The notes: generated by a model from the letters alone, not told the origin. DNA of 64,000 nucleotides from Mobiluncus massiliensis (GCF_949769255.1 NZ_OX458329.1:2046001-2110000), one strand, 5' to 3'; positions 37,694-45,881 are shown, numbered from the stretch's first letter. Numbers and translations: made by a program.

Positions 37694-37766
37694 CGGGGTG
37701 GCGGGATTTGAACCCGCGGCCTCTTCGTCCCGAACGAAGCACGCTACCAAGCTGCGCCACACCCCG
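37694..37766 (-). tRNA. tRNA-Pro (anticodon CGG)
   Basis: The minus strand reads CGGGGTGTGGCGCAGCTTGG, with an acceptor stem CGGGGTG paired to the 3' CACCCCG, an anticodon arm CTTCG-TTCGGGA-CGAAG giving anticodon CGG, and a T arm ending GGTTCAAATCC. No CCA is encoded. A terminator follows at 37665-37690. Reads proline codon CCG. Confidence 0.95.
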
Positions 37767-37932
37767 TGCGTTTTGCAACCCCTCAATTATACAGATGAAC
37801 CGAAATATCAGAAATCGCGACCGGTCCGAAAATCCGCGCCGCACCATGAGTCCCGCCCGAAACTGCCATACATCAGCAAGCATCGCGCAGGTGGTCCAGC
37901 CGCCCCCAGAGCGCGGGGTTCACGGCTTTCGA

Positions 37933-37938
37933 TACAAT
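37933..37938 (+). promoter_or_regulatory. -10 box of a likely leaderless transcript
   Basis: TACAAT is followed 6 nt later by GTG 37945 with no Shine-Dalgarno, so transcription would begin at the start codon. Confidence 0.5.
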
Positions 37939-37944
37939 CGACCC

Positions 37945-38493
37945 GTGAATATCCTCGTCGTTTGTACCGGCAATATCTGCCGCTCCCCGATGGCTGAAAT
38001 CGTCTTGCGCGAAACTGCCCAGCGAGAAGGGCTTGACCTGCGCGTATCCTCAGCAGGCACCTCGGACGAAGAGCACGGCCACGGTCTGGATCGGCGCGCG
38101 GCAAAAGTCCTCCGCGAAGCCGGATATACCCTGCCCGCCAGGCACTTCGCCCACCGCGCCACCACCGCGGAACTACGCGAGGCCGACCTTGTGCTGGCTA
38201 TGACCACAGGTCACGCCCGCATCCTCCAGCGCATGATGGCCTCCGCCGGGGTCAGTACCGACAAACTGCACCTGTGGAGAGAGTTCGACGGTACCGTGCC
38301 TTTCGGCTCCATCAGCGATTATCTGCAATCGTCGCCAGGGTATTCCGACCAGTATTCTTCCGGAGGTCACGCGGACGTGCCCGACCCCTGGTATGGGAAC
38401 CAGGACGGGTTCTATCGCACTTTGGCGGTCGTGGAGTCCGGTGTTCAGGGTCTGTTGCGCTGGCACAAGGCCGGAGGGGCAAAACGGCGTTAG
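37945..38493 (+). CDS. Low-molecular-weight protein-tyrosine phosphatase
   Basis: 182 aa. The P-loop VCTGNICRSPMAE (Cys7 to Arg13, Cx5R) comes right after the start, as in the arsenate-reductase-like LMW-PTP fold, and the general-acid loop is DPWYGNQDGF near the C-terminus. Dephosphorylates Tyr-phosphorylated proteins, often counteracting a BY-kinase, though none is seen nearby. Upstream in-frame Met codons run back through the tRNA and are not credible; GTG 37945 is chosen because the P-loop must be near the N-terminus and a -10 box lies just upstream. Confidence 0.88.
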   Translation: MNILVVCTGNICRSPMAEIVLRETAQREGLDLRVSSAGTSDEEHGHGLDRRAAKVLREAGYTLPARHFAHRATTAELREADLVLAMTTGHARILQRMMASAGVSTDKLHLWREFDGTVPFGSISDYLQSSPGYSDQYSSGGHADVPDPWYGNQDGFYRTLAVVESGVQGLLRWHKAGGAKRR

Positions 38494-38502
38494 GGCCCGG
38501 CT

Positions 38503-38642
38503 TGCCGGTCTCACGCTGTGACGGAAACGCTCTCTTGCACCGTCAGCTCAATGCGTCTTTCCTGTTTGGAGTTCGACCGGCGCAATGTCCACTGGACATT
38601 GCTTTTTTGCCGGTCTCACGCTGTTACGGAAACGCTCTCTTG
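38503..38642. repeat. Two 35-bp direct repeats flanking a terminator
   Basis: TGCCGGTCTCACGCTGTGAC begins a 35-bp unit at 38503-38537; the second copy at 38608-38642 differs at one base. They lie between the phosphatase and the SPFH gene. Confidence 0.7.
38582..38608 (+). terminator. Rho-independent terminator
   Basis: GCAATGTCC pairs with GGACATTGC over a 3-nt loop, followed by six Ts. It is oriented to end the phosphatase transcript. Confidence 0.8.
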
Positions 38643-38668
38643 GGTTGAGGGTTTCACCCTCAACCCAA
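38640..38668 (-). terminator. 13-bp hairpin overlapping the SPFH stop codon
   Basis: TTGGGTTGAGGGT and ACCCTCAACCCAA pair perfectly around TTC. The hairpin overlaps the last codon of the SPFH gene (stop at 38660); the T-run is weak, so it may protect or pause the mRNA rather than terminate it. Confidence 0.5.
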
Positions 38669-39898
38669 TGCGTTTCCACAATTGGCACAAAACTTTGGTT
38701 TCGGGTCGGGGAGTTTTGCCCCGCAGTTCGAGCAAAAGCCTCCGACGCCTCCAGCCGGGGCCGCCGGCTGCGGTTTACCGCAGTTAGAACAGAACTTACC
38801 GGTGTTTTGCGCCCCGCAATCGCAAGCCCACGCCGCACCGGCCGCGCCGGCGCCACCTGCCGCCCCGGCCTGCTGAGCCTGCTGCGCCGCCTGCTGCTGA
38901 GCCTGCATCTGCGCCTGGTTCGAAGCCGAAGCCGCCCCCATGAAACCGCCGCCGGCCTGCATCCCCATGCCGACACCCATCATGGCCATACCCGCGCCCG
39001 CCGGATTCGACCCGGCGTTCTCGATACCGCGCGCCACGGACCCTTGCACAAATCCCTCGCGAATCGTGGGATCTTGGAGCATCGCGCCCTGGTTGCGCAT
39101 ATCAATCATCTTGCGTGACTGTTCATCGTAAGAAATCGAAGCAATACCAACGGCCTGAACCTCGATACCGCGCTGTTGCAGCCACTCGGCATCCAAAGCG
39201 TCGCGCATGTACTTCGACAGCTCGCTCATCTTGGAGGTGACCTGGGAAATGCGAATCCCGTCCACGCTCATCTGGTTGATGGAAACCTGCAACGCCTCCA
39301 GGAACTCGTTTTGGTACTGTTCCTTAATCTCATCAATATGAACGTGCGTGGCATCACGCGGAATCGCCTCAGCATAGAACTTCAGCGGGTCGACGATGCG
39401 AATGGAATAGGTGCCGTGAGCCCGCAGGAACAGCTCGGCGTTATAGAAATTGTCAAAGTATTGCACGGGGTTGGGAGTGCCGAACTTAATACCCTTAATC
39501 TCTTGCAGATTGACGTAAAAAGCCTGCTGCGCCCCGGAAGGAGTGCCGCCGAACTTGAAACGATTCCACGTCTCTTTCAGCGCATCGCCCAAGCTCCCGG
39601 TAAACAGCGACGGCGCCGAACCGGAATTAAACGTGTACGCGCCCGGCTCGGTGGAAAAGTCCACAATCTTGCCAGAATCAGTAACCAGCAAGGCTTGACG
39701 GTCATAAACCAGCAGTTTAGAGCCGTCCGTAATGATGTCCTCGGAGCCGCGCTTGTTAGACCCGCGCCCGCCTTGGCGCATCTGGGCGCCCTTGGTAAAG
39801 ACGATGCCTTCCCCCATGTCTTGAGCGGCGATGGCGTCCACCCACTGATCCGCTAAAGTTCCGCCGATAGCGCCTGCTGCCGCCTGAATCAAGCCCAT
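38660..39898 (-). CDS. SPFH-domain protein with C-terminal zinc ribbons
   Basis: 412 aa. Residues about 20-290 match the SPFH/virion-core-like (YdjI-type) family: IVFTKGAQMRQGGRGSN, LLVYDRQALLVTDSGKIV, FRAHGTYSIRIVDPLKFY-like LRAHGTYSIRIVDPLKFY and GIEVQAVGIASISYDE. A Met/Gly/Ala/Gln-rich linker follows, then three short zinc-ribbon cores: CDCG...CSNC, CSNC and CANC. No membrane helix is obvious, so it probably forms a large cytoplasmic or peripheral scaffold. AGGAGG site before ATG 39898. Divergent from a DUF4428-like gene that shares the same Met-rich/zinc-ribbon plan. Confidence 0.85.
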   Translation of the reverse strand: MGLIQAAAGAIGGTLADQWVDAIAAQDMGEGIVFTKGAQMRQGGRGSNKRGSEDIITDGSKLLVYDRQALLVTDSGKIVDFSTEPGAYTFNSGSAPSLFTGSLGDALKETWNRFKFGGTPSGAQQAFYVNLQEIKGIKFGTPNPVQYFDNFYNAELFLRAHGTYSIRIVDPLKFYAEAIPRDATHVHIDEIKEQYQNEFLEALQVSINQMSVDGIRISQVTSKMSELSKYMRDALDAEWLQQRGIEVQAVGIASISYDEQSRKMIDMRNQGAMLQDPTIREGFVQGSVARGIENAGSNPAGAGMAMMGVGMGMQAGGGFMGAASASNQAQMQAQQQAAQQAQQAGAAGGAGAAGAAWACDCGAQNTGKFCSNCGKPQPAAPAGGVGGFCSNCGAKLPDPKPKFCANCGNALG

Positions 39899-39999
39899 GT
39901 TTTCCTCCTAATGTCGGTGTTTTCAACAGTCCGCACGGGTCGCCTCGCTGACTACCCGGCTGATTCGTCTCTAGCTTTCACTAAAAATCTAGACGATTT

Positions 40000-40110
40000 A
40001 ACACCCAAAAGGGTGAAAACCCAGCTGGTTTCGTGCCGAACGGGCATTTCTCAGGAAGGCGTGAGCGGTCACAAGGGCGGTGCGTTCGGGTTTTCACCCA
40101 TTTGGGTGTT
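40000..40110. promoter_or_regulatory. 22-bp inverted repeats between the divergent SPFH and DUF4428 genes
   Basis: AACACCCAAAAGGGTGAAAA (40000 onward, 22 bp) is repeated in inverse orientation at 40089-40110 with one mismatch, 67 bp apart. Each arm itself contains ACCC/GGGT. It fills the intergenic region, so a shared operator or cruciform is possible. Confidence 0.5.
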
Positions 40111-40182
40111 CGTTTTGGGCGGCGGCGCTGTAAACATAGGGGTGGAAACCCCGCAGTGGGAGTCAATACCAAGGAGGAAATC

Positions 40183-41298
40183 ATGGGTTTATTTGATGCG
40201 AAAGAATGCGCGCTGTGTTCTCAAAAGGCCGGAATGCTCACGAAGCAAAAGTTGCAAGACGGCTTCCTGTGCGGGGATTGCAAGAAGAAATTGTCTGACC
40301 TGTCCTCGGGGTGGAAGCAACGCACCGTCGCGGACGTGAACGAACACCTGGCGTTGCGTGAGGCAAACAAAGATCGTGCCGCCCAGTTCCAAGTTACCCG
40401 CTCGATTGGGACCGGGGGTTGCCTGGAACTTGACGACACCCACGGCTGGTTCCGGTTTAAGATTGGGCGCGACTACAAGCAGGGCAACGCCCAAGTGTTT
40501 GCCTTTAACGAACTGGGGAATTTCTATGCGGAAATTCATTACGATTCCATCGCGGACGATGAGGACGGCGATGGTATCCCCGATCAGTACGATCGTGATT
40601 CCCATGGTTCACACCGCAGCGGCATGGGAATGATGGGGACGATGGGCGGCGAACTGAACTCTCAATCAGCCAATATGTTCGTCAACGGTTCGGGAATGGC
40701 TCAGTACTTCCGTTCCGTCGGCAATCAAATCAACGATGCGGGGATGCCTTCCGAAGTGACGGACATCACCATGGTGGTGGGCACCACCAACCGGTTCTGG
40801 CCCGAAGTACGGTTGCGCGGCTCGTTCTTTGGGGCGGGTAACGATATGCAAAAGTTGCAGGAAGCTCAACAGACTATTCAGGCTCTCGCCCAGCTCCGCG
40901 CCGGTGCTGGCGGCATGGGGGCTCCGATGGGTCAGCCTGGCATGATGGGCCAGCCGGGTATGGCGGGCACAATGCCGATGCAGCCCGGTATGCAGCCGGG
41001 CATGATGGGTCAGCAGCCTGGAATGATGGGTCAGCCAGGTATGGCTCCTATGGCCGGCGGCATGATGGCCGGGGGCATGGGTATGCCCCAGCAGGGTATG
41101 GCGCAGCCGGGTATGCAGCCCGGTATGCCCGGTGCGATGCCGATGCAACAGCCCCCGATGGGGGCAGTTCCCCCGCAGGGTATGGGTGCTCAGATGGGCG
41201 GGGCACCGGCTCAAGGCGCACACCCGACAAACTGCCCCGCCTGTAATGCCCCGGTGGACGGGCAATTCTGCGGCAGTTGTGGCACCAAAGTCTATTGA
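40183..41298 (+). CDS. DUF4428-like zinc protein with Met/Gly/Pro repeats
   Basis: 371 aa from ATG 40183 (AAGGAGG). An N-terminal DUF4428-type zinc domain (ECALCSQK, then GFLCGDCKKKLS) is followed by a beta-rich region, a calcium-loop-like DEDGDGIPDQYD (thrombospondin-type-3 pattern), a segment resembling a SHOCT/PH-like fold, then about 100 residues of QPGM/GMMG repeats very rich in Met, and a final zinc ribbon (NCPACNAPVDGQFCGSCG). No signal peptide. Divergent from the SPFH protein, which has the same kind of Met/Gly linker and zinc ribbons, so the two are likely partners. Function unknown. Confidence 0.78.
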   Translation: MGLFDAKECALCSQKAGMLTKQKLQDGFLCGDCKKKLSDLSSGWKQRTVADVNEHLALREANKDRAAQFQVTRSIGTGGCLELDDTHGWFRFKIGRDYKQGNAQVFAFNELGNFYAEIHYDSIADDEDGDGIPDQYDRDSHGSHRSGMGMMGTMGGELNSQSANMFVNGSGMAQYFRSVGNQINDAGMPSEVTDITMVVGTTNRFWPEVRLRGSFFGAGNDMQKLQEAQQTIQALAQLRAGAGGMGAPMGQPGMMGQPGMAGTMPMQPGMQPGMMGQQPGMMGQPGMAPMAGGMMAGGMGMPQQGMAQPGMQPGMPGAMPMQQPPMGAVPPQGMGAQMGGAPAQGAHPTNCPACNAPVDGQFCGSCGTKVY

Positions 41299-41371
41299 AA
41301 GCCCAAAACTGGGCGCCAGCCCATTGAAATCCCAGATGCGCAGCGAACCTGTGGAATGAGGTTCGTACATT

Positions 41372-41404
41372 CAACGGGGGTCTCCGTGAGGAGGCCCCCG
41401 TTGA
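41372..41404 (+). terminator. Strong hairpin terminator
   Basis: CAACGGGGGTCTCC pairs with GGAGGCCCCCGTTG (one bulge-like mismatch) around GTGA, then ATTTTCC. It ends the DUF4428-like transcript. Confidence 0.75.
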
Positions 41405-41553
41405 TTTTCCCTGGCAGACCCCGGGTCAGACACTTCATCCAGCACGCCGCCGAGCGTCTAGCTGAGCTCCGTTTCGGGAAACGTCCTCGCGATTCTGAGC
41501 GCGGGTTGAGACACGGCGAGCTACACTTAACCCCAAAGAGAGGGAAAACGACC

Positions 41554-42630
41554 GTGGAAAGCAACCAGGGAAACCTTTTGAACTCAACAGACACACCTAG
41601 TGCAACGGTGAAAAAAGATGCCCCTATCCGCCAGGCCTACCGCGGAAAACGTCCCGCTTCCACCCCGGTGTGGTTCTTGGGGCAGTCCGTGTTTCAGCAC
41701 CCCGACAACTGGCAGGATTTGAGCGGACGCGAACAGGTGGATTATTGTCTGCTTCCTGAAGTTGGGGTGAACACCGCGCTGACCCCGGTGCAGCAATTCG
41801 GTGTAGACGCTGCCATATGTAATTCTGACGTGCTGTTTCCCTTGCGGCTGGCAGGTTTTGACCTGGGGCGCCAGCTTGATCCCAGCGGTGAACCCCTGCG
41901 GCCGCTGCGTTCTTCTATGGACGTGGATCAAATTCTGGCTCTGCCCGACCCAGATTGGTCGCGAGTCGAGGCCGTCAGCCGGGCGCAGCGCAGCGAACTC
42001 GCGCCAGAAAAAGCCCTCATCGCCATCGCCGGAGCGCCTTTCGTACTCTCATCACTGCTGGTGGAAGGCTCCGTCAGCGCCCCGCAAAACTTGCAGACCC
42101 GCATCTTCATGCAGTCCCAGCCGCGCAACTGGGAGCGGCTGATGGACTGGACTTCGAGTCTGGTGCGGAATTTCCTGGCTGCACAAGTGCGGGGGGGAGC
42201 TGAAGTGATTCAGTTGGTCGATCCGTGGGTGCGGACGCTGACCGAGGGGGAGTACTCGTGCCTGGCGGAATCCTACGCGCGCGATATTTTCAACGAGTTT
42301 GACGATGACATCACCCGGATTTCCTGCAGCCTCGGCGCTGAACATTTGCTGTCCTCGGTCGCCCCTTATGTTGACGTGCTGGGCGTTGGCGAGGAGCTGA
42401 CCCTCGCGGAGGCGGCCAGCATCGCGCCGGGCAAAGTCCTGCAGGGTAACCTCGACCCGGACCTCATTCTGCTGGGTGGTGATGAAGCGCGGGCCGCGGC
42501 TCGCGAAGTGCTGGAATCCGGGTTGAGTGCGCCCGCTCATGTTTTCAACGTGGCGGGTCGGTTGGATCCGGAATCGGACCCCGCCGAGGTTCACCGGCTG
42601 GTTGATTTCATCCACAACTACCGGTTTTAA
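41554..42630 (+). CDS. Uroporphyrinogen-decarboxylase paralogue lacking catalytic residues
   Basis: 358 aa from GTG 41554 (GAGAGGGA site). It aligns with the hemE product throughout (TPVWF, IAGAPFVLSSLLVEG, GKVLQGNLDPDLIL, APAHVFNVAG) but key residues are replaced: FMRQAGR is FLGQSVF (residues 41-47, both Arg lost), the Tyr of the YxxEG region is Leu, DSWAG is DPWVR, and FNLGHG is FNVAGR (His lost). Only the substrate-binding Asp92 (NSDVLFPLRLAG) remains. It cannot be a normal decarboxylase; it may bind a tetrapyrrole, use another substrate, or be a decaying duplicate. The frame is intact, arguing against simple decay. Confidence 0.85.
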   Translation: MESNQGNLLNSTDTPSATVKKDAPIRQAYRGKRPASTPVWFLGQSVFQHPDNWQDLSGREQVDYCLLPEVGVNTALTPVQQFGVDAAICNSDVLFPLRLAGFDLGRQLDPSGEPLRPLRSSMDVDQILALPDPDWSRVEAVSRAQRSELAPEKALIAIAGAPFVLSSLLVEGSVSAPQNLQTRIFMQSQPRNWERLMDWTSSLVRNFLAAQVRGGAEVIQLVDPWVRTLTEGEYSCLAESYARDIFNEFDDDITRISCSLGAEHLLSSVAPYVDVLGVGEELTLAEAASIAPGKVLQGNLDPDLILLGGDEARAAAREVLESGLSAPAHVFNVAGRLDPESDPAEVHRLVDFIHNYRF

Positions 42631-42737
42631 CGGTTTTCGGCAGCTCTCGCCAGATTTCCCCTCAGCTTAATTTATGCTGTCTACCTGCGTATACGTGTCT
42701 GAAAAATCAAAGTTGAGTCTATACGTATCAAGTTTAG

Positions 42738-42764
42738 CTGGCACTCTGGGAATAAGAGTGCTAA
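42738..42764 (+). promoter_or_regulatory. CIRCE operator (HrcA binding site)
   Basis: CTGGCACTC, 9-nt spacer, GAGTGCTAA: seven of nine left-arm bases and all right-arm bases fit the CIRCE consensus TTAGCACTC-N9-GAGTGCTAA. It lies about 100 bp before hsp20. Confidence 0.85.
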
Positions 42765-42861
42765 TCTGGTTGTTGTACTGAATGGAACCGGAAAAAACCG
42801 GGACCGCAGCTGAAAACTGAAAAACAACCCAAACTGCAAAACAACATGGAGGATACAAATC

Positions 42862-43284
42862 ATGGCTACTTATCGTGACCCGTTTGCTGAAATTGATCGC
42901 ATGTTCAACACCGCGATGCACTCACCGGCGACCCCGGCGATGCCCCTGGATCTGTACCGGGAGGGCGACAAGTTCATCGCTCGCGTGGACCTGCCCGGTG
43001 TGGATCCCGCGACTATTGACATCGACGTCGAGGACCGCACCTTGACTATCTCTGCCCAGCGCAAACCCACCGAGGGTGAGGACCTGCACTGGCTGAACCG
43101 CGAGCGTCCCGCCGGGACCTTTGCTCGCCAGCTGACCTTGGGATACGGCTTGGCCGTGGACCGGATTGCCGCCTCGTATGAAGGTGGAGTCCTGACCGTG
43201 ACTATTCCGGTCGCCGAAGAAAACAAGCCGCGCAAGATTCAAGTCGCGGTGGGCGGCGACGCCGACAAGGTCATCGAAAGCTAA
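42862..43284 (+). CDS. Small heat-shock protein, Hsp20 family
   Basis: 140 aa. Residues about 25-130 form the alpha-crystallin domain: PLDLYREGDKFIARVDLPGVDPATIDIDVE, LTISAQR, ERPAGTFARQLTLGYGLAVD and GVLTVTIPVAE. ATP-independent holdase that binds unfolding proteins in the cytoplasm. A CIRCE element upstream predicts HrcA heat-shock control. ATG 42862 follows a GGAGG site. It is a single-gene unit with a bidirectional terminator at 43345. Confidence 0.92.
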   Translation: MATYRDPFAEIDRMFNTAMHSPATPAMPLDLYREGDKFIARVDLPGVDPATIDIDVEDRTLTISAQRKPTEGEDLHWLNRERPAGTFARQLTLGYGLAVDRIAASYEGGVLTVTIPVAEENKPRKIQVAVGGDADKVIES

Positions 43285-43344
43285 CGGCGGGCGGACCGCA
43301 CCACAAACCGGGAAACCCCGGCCCCGCCCTTGTGAAAAATAATT

Positions 43345-43373
43345 CTCCCCGGTCAAAGTGCTTGACCGGGGAG
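43345..43373. terminator. Bidirectional terminator
   Basis: CTCCCCGGTCAA pairs perfectly with TTGACCGGGGAG around AGTGC. T-rich tracts lie on both sides, serving hsp20 (+) and the membrane-protein pair (-). Confidence 0.75.
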
Positions 43374-43408
43374 AGTGTCGAATTTTTTGAAAGTCTCGCT
43401 ACCGAAAA

Positions 43409-43768
43409 CTAGCCGACAGAAACCGAATCTTTAGTTTCAGCAGAGGTTTCCGGGGTAGTGACCGGGGCATCCAGCGGGGGACGCACGCCACGCGGATCCT
43501 TGACAATCAAGTAAACCGCCCAAATCATGCCGCCCAAGGCCACCACAAACAGGCCCAGGTACGTATCATTGAGCATATCGAGAGGCTCGGGGTTGAACAC
43601 CTCTACACCGTCAGAGATATATTCAGAGATCAAGTCCACAATCCACATCAGGGAAGCGCCCCAGTACATCCAGCACAGCAGGTCTACCCGCATTTTGGAT
43701 TGCGGAGCGTGGGAATACCACCACGCGGTCGAGGCAATGGCGGCAAAGAGAGTAATCAATAGGGTCAT
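43409..43768 (-). CDS. Small membrane protein next to the hydrogenase island
   Basis: 119 aa with three hydrophobic helices: one at the N-terminus (TLLITLFAAIASTAWWY), one at LLCWMYWGASLMWIVDLI and one at YLGLFVVALGGMIWAVYLIV, followed by a hydrophilic Thr/Pro tail. Good AAGGAG site before ATG 43768. It follows the 115-aa membrane protein after 10 bp, so both are co-transcribed. No family recognised; the Trp/acidic pattern between helices does not suggest a known carrier. Confidence 0.7.
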   Translation of the reverse strand: MTLLITLFAAIASTAWWYSHAPQSKMRVDLLCWMYWGASLMWIVDLISEYISDGVEVFNPEPLDMLNDTYLGLFVVALGGMIWAVYLIVKDPRGVRPPLDAPVTTPETSAETKDSVSVG

Positions 43769-43778
43769 GTCCAGCTCC

Positions 43779-44126
43779 TTACGCTTTCGGGTTCATCTCG
43801 GAGACGCCGCGGCGCTCGGTGGCACGAATGACCGCGAGTCCGACTGCCCATACGACCGTCACCAGCACGGCCATTCCGACTCCGACAGTACTCATCTCAA
43901 AGAGCATTTGCCGTGCATCTTCAGGGTTGGCGGCCGCCGTGAGGAATGGGAAATACGGCACGACTTCGCCATGCCAGAAGTGTTCAAACATCAACAGCAC
44001 AGCCCCGCCCCACAGCAGGTTCGTCAGCCAGTTCAGTTTGCGAACCAAAACCAGAGTGCGCTCGGACTTTTCCGAGGCTTCGCCGGTCTTGGCTTTATGA
44101 GCGAGATGCTTTTTCACAGCCGTCAC
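43779..44126 (-). CDS. Small two-helix membrane protein, unknown function
   Basis: 115 aa. A basic N-terminal region (VKKHLAHKAKT) and two hydrophobic helices around WLTNLLWGGAVLLMFEHFWHG and VGVGMAVLVTVVWAVGLAVI. Start GTG 44126 is uncertain since no strong ribosome site is seen. Adjacent to hypC (190 bp) and co-directional with the hydrogenase genes. The His/Glu-rich FEHFWHGE could bind a metal or haem, but that is a guess. Confidence 0.65.
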   Translation of the reverse strand: MTAVKKHLAHKAKTGEASEKSERTLVLVRKLNWLTNLLWGGAVLLMFEHFWHGEVVPYFPFLTAAANPEDARQMLFEMSTVGVGMAVLVTVVWAVGLAVIRATERRGVSEMNPKA

Positions 44127-44315
44127 CGCGACAGCTTCAGCGGTGGGAACAAGAAAACATGCTATTATGATTCCTTACTTAAGTGCGGATAAAACCTAGC
44201 ATTTATTCTACACAGGGATGCCTAAGTTTGATAAAAATGGACGCTCTCGCGGTATGTTACGAAAATCCGAATTCATTGCGGCCAGCGCCCTGGCCCCACC
44301 AAAAACGGTAAAACG

Positions 44316-44543
44316 CTAGGAAATCATGCCCAGTTCCCGCCAGGTATCCAGAGATTCCTGAGCTTCCTCCGGGGTCAGCAGGTTCATCGCGAACCCGTTT
44401 TGAATCAGGACATAATCACCCACGCGTGCTTCGGGAACGTAGGCCATGCAGGCGTCTTGCACTTGACCAGCCACGTCGATGCGTCCCATCGGCATCACGC
44501 CGGGGGTAATCGACAAAATCTGGCAGGGCACACCTACGCACAT
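44316..44543 (-). CDS. hypC: HypC/HupF-family hydrogenase maturation chaperone (copy 1)
   Basis: 75 aa beginning MCVGVPCQILSI; the N-terminal Cys2 is the residue HypC uses to hold the Fe(CN)2CO precursor and to bind the hydrogenase large subunit. The VGDYVLIQNGFAMNLLTPEEA segment is the conserved beta-barrel part. It is downstream of the degenerate large-subunit-like gene on the same strand; a second HypC lies at 56296, so this one may be dedicated to that partner (HupF-like role). Confidence 0.88.
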   Translation of the reverse strand: MCVGVPCQILSITPGVMPMGRIDVAGQVQDACMAYVPEARVGDYVLIQNGFAMNLLTPEEAQESLDTWRELGMIS

Positions 44544-44604
44544 GACTGGATCCTTTCCACCGGGGACGCGAATCGTTAGCCGAACCGCTCCCGCTCTCCC
44601 TATT

Positions 44605-45858
44605 CTAGACGTTTTCGACTTTCAGTCCCATCTGGCCGGCAGGCGCGGAACTGATGGGCAGGCAGGGGTCGGCTTCCCGAATGGATTGTTCCCAAGCGCC
44701 GGCCTGTTGTGCCTGGTCCAGGGCACTAGCCTGGGTCAGCAGTTGTGCCAGCCAGGGTTCGTTTTGAGCGGTGGGGGTGAGGATGCGTGCCGCTTGAATC
44801 GTGCCGTCGGTTCCGATGGTGAAGGTGTGGGCGAGGATGCCGCGCGGCCCGTCCACCAGTCCGGTCCCGCTGCCGGGCGTGAACTGCACGGTGGCCGGAT
44901 CCACGAGTTCTCCCAGGTCGTGGCCCTCCACGAGTTGAGTGAGCTGCTCGGTCAGGGCTTCGGTGCGTTCCAAGACGTGCAAAGTCATGATGGCACGAGC
45001 TCCGGCGGCACCGCGTGCGCCAGCCAGCCACCGTTCTTGTGCGGCCGCCGCCCGCGGGGTGGGCAAAATACCGATGGAAAGCTGGGCGACCGGCCCGACC
45101 CGGTAGCGTCCGTTCTCAGGTCCGCCAGCCCGCAAGTATGGCCGCGGGGCCGGGGAACCGGGAATTTCCTCCGCGACTCGCTCATTCCACTGGGAAAAAT
45201 CAAACTCGTCTATCGTGCTGGTGCCCCGCCTCACTCTGACCTTGGTTCCGAACACGTCAGGAGCGCCGTTTTCATCGATGAGCGCCACGTCAGCTCCGGC
45301 GAAGTCGCCGGTCCCCGAAGTTTCCAGGTGGGGCGCTAACGCCGAATCGCAGAGACGCTCGGCGGTGTCTCGCGCCGTGGCCAGGTCTGCGGACAGGTCG
45401 CACAAGGCCGGGGCAGCCGGCCACACGCTGACCCCGCCGGGTACTGCCGTCGCCGGAAAATGACCCGGCGAACCGGCCGCGACCAGCATCTTTTTCGACA
45501 CCCGTTTCAGCGTCACCCCGGCGTCACGGTCCTGCATCAAAAACCGCAACGAATGGGCTTCTACAATCGAACCGTAGTGCAGCAGTCGGCGAGTGAGTTG
45601 CGCCGCGGGAACAATCGGGGGCAAACCGCTCAACGCATCTAGCGCCCGGGTCCCGGCCAAGTGATGCGCCACCGGGCAAATCCCGCACAGATGCTCGGTC
45701 ATTGTCAGGGCTTCGAGCGCGGTCTTGCCTTCCAACATGGCATCCACCCGCGGCAAGCCCTGCAGGTCAAAGCGGGCTTGCGGGCGGCCGGAAGAATCAT
45801 GGGTGACGACGATGCGTCCCTCCATCGGGTCGATGATTTCGTCAAGATTGATTTTCAT
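44605..45858 (-). CDS. [NiFe]-hydrogenase large-subunit-like protein with incomplete active-site motif
   Basis: 417 aa. The N-terminal motif EHLCGICPVAHH (Cys58, Cys61) matches the L1 motif of hydrogenase large subunits, especially the group 3 type. The C-terminal L2 motif, normally DPCxxCxxH, reads DPCLPISSAPAG: one Cys (399) is kept but the second Cys and the His are lost, and the protein ends without a cleavable tail. No matching small subunit is nearby. It could be a HupK-like scaffold for cofactor assembly or a pseudo-enzyme. Flanked by a HypC-like and (divergently) a HypA-like gene, which supports a maturation role. The frame is full length and intact. Confidence 0.75.
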   Translation of the reverse strand: MKINLDEIIDPMEGRIVVTHDSSGRPQARFDLQGLPRVDAMLEGKTALEALTMTEHLCGICPVAHHLAGTRALDALSGLPPIVPAAQLTRRLLHYGSIVEAHSLRFLMQDRDAGVTLKRVSKKMLVAAGSPGHFPATAVPGGVSVWPAAPALCDLSADLATARDTAERLCDSALAPHLETSGTGDFAGADVALIDENGAPDVFGTKVRVRRGTSTIDEFDFSQWNERVAEEIPGSPAPRPYLRAGGPENGRYRVGPVAQLSIGILPTPRAAAAQERWLAGARGAAGARAIMTLHVLERTEALTEQLTQLVEGHDLGELVDPATVQFTPGSGTGLVDGPRGILAHTFTIGTDGTIQAARILTPTAQNEPWLAQLLTQASALDQAQQAGAWEQSIREADPCLPISSAPAGQMGLKVENV

Positions 45859-45881
45859 GATTCTCCTGAGACAATTGATTT

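Noticed and set aside
37708..37944. Upstream extension of the tyrosine phosphatase
   Set aside because: It would read through the tRNA and place the P-loop far from the N-terminus.
41356..41553. Upstream extension of the HemE paralogue from ATG 41356
   Set aside because: It runs through the terminator hairpin at 41372 and has no UroD homology; GTG 41554 has a ribosome site.
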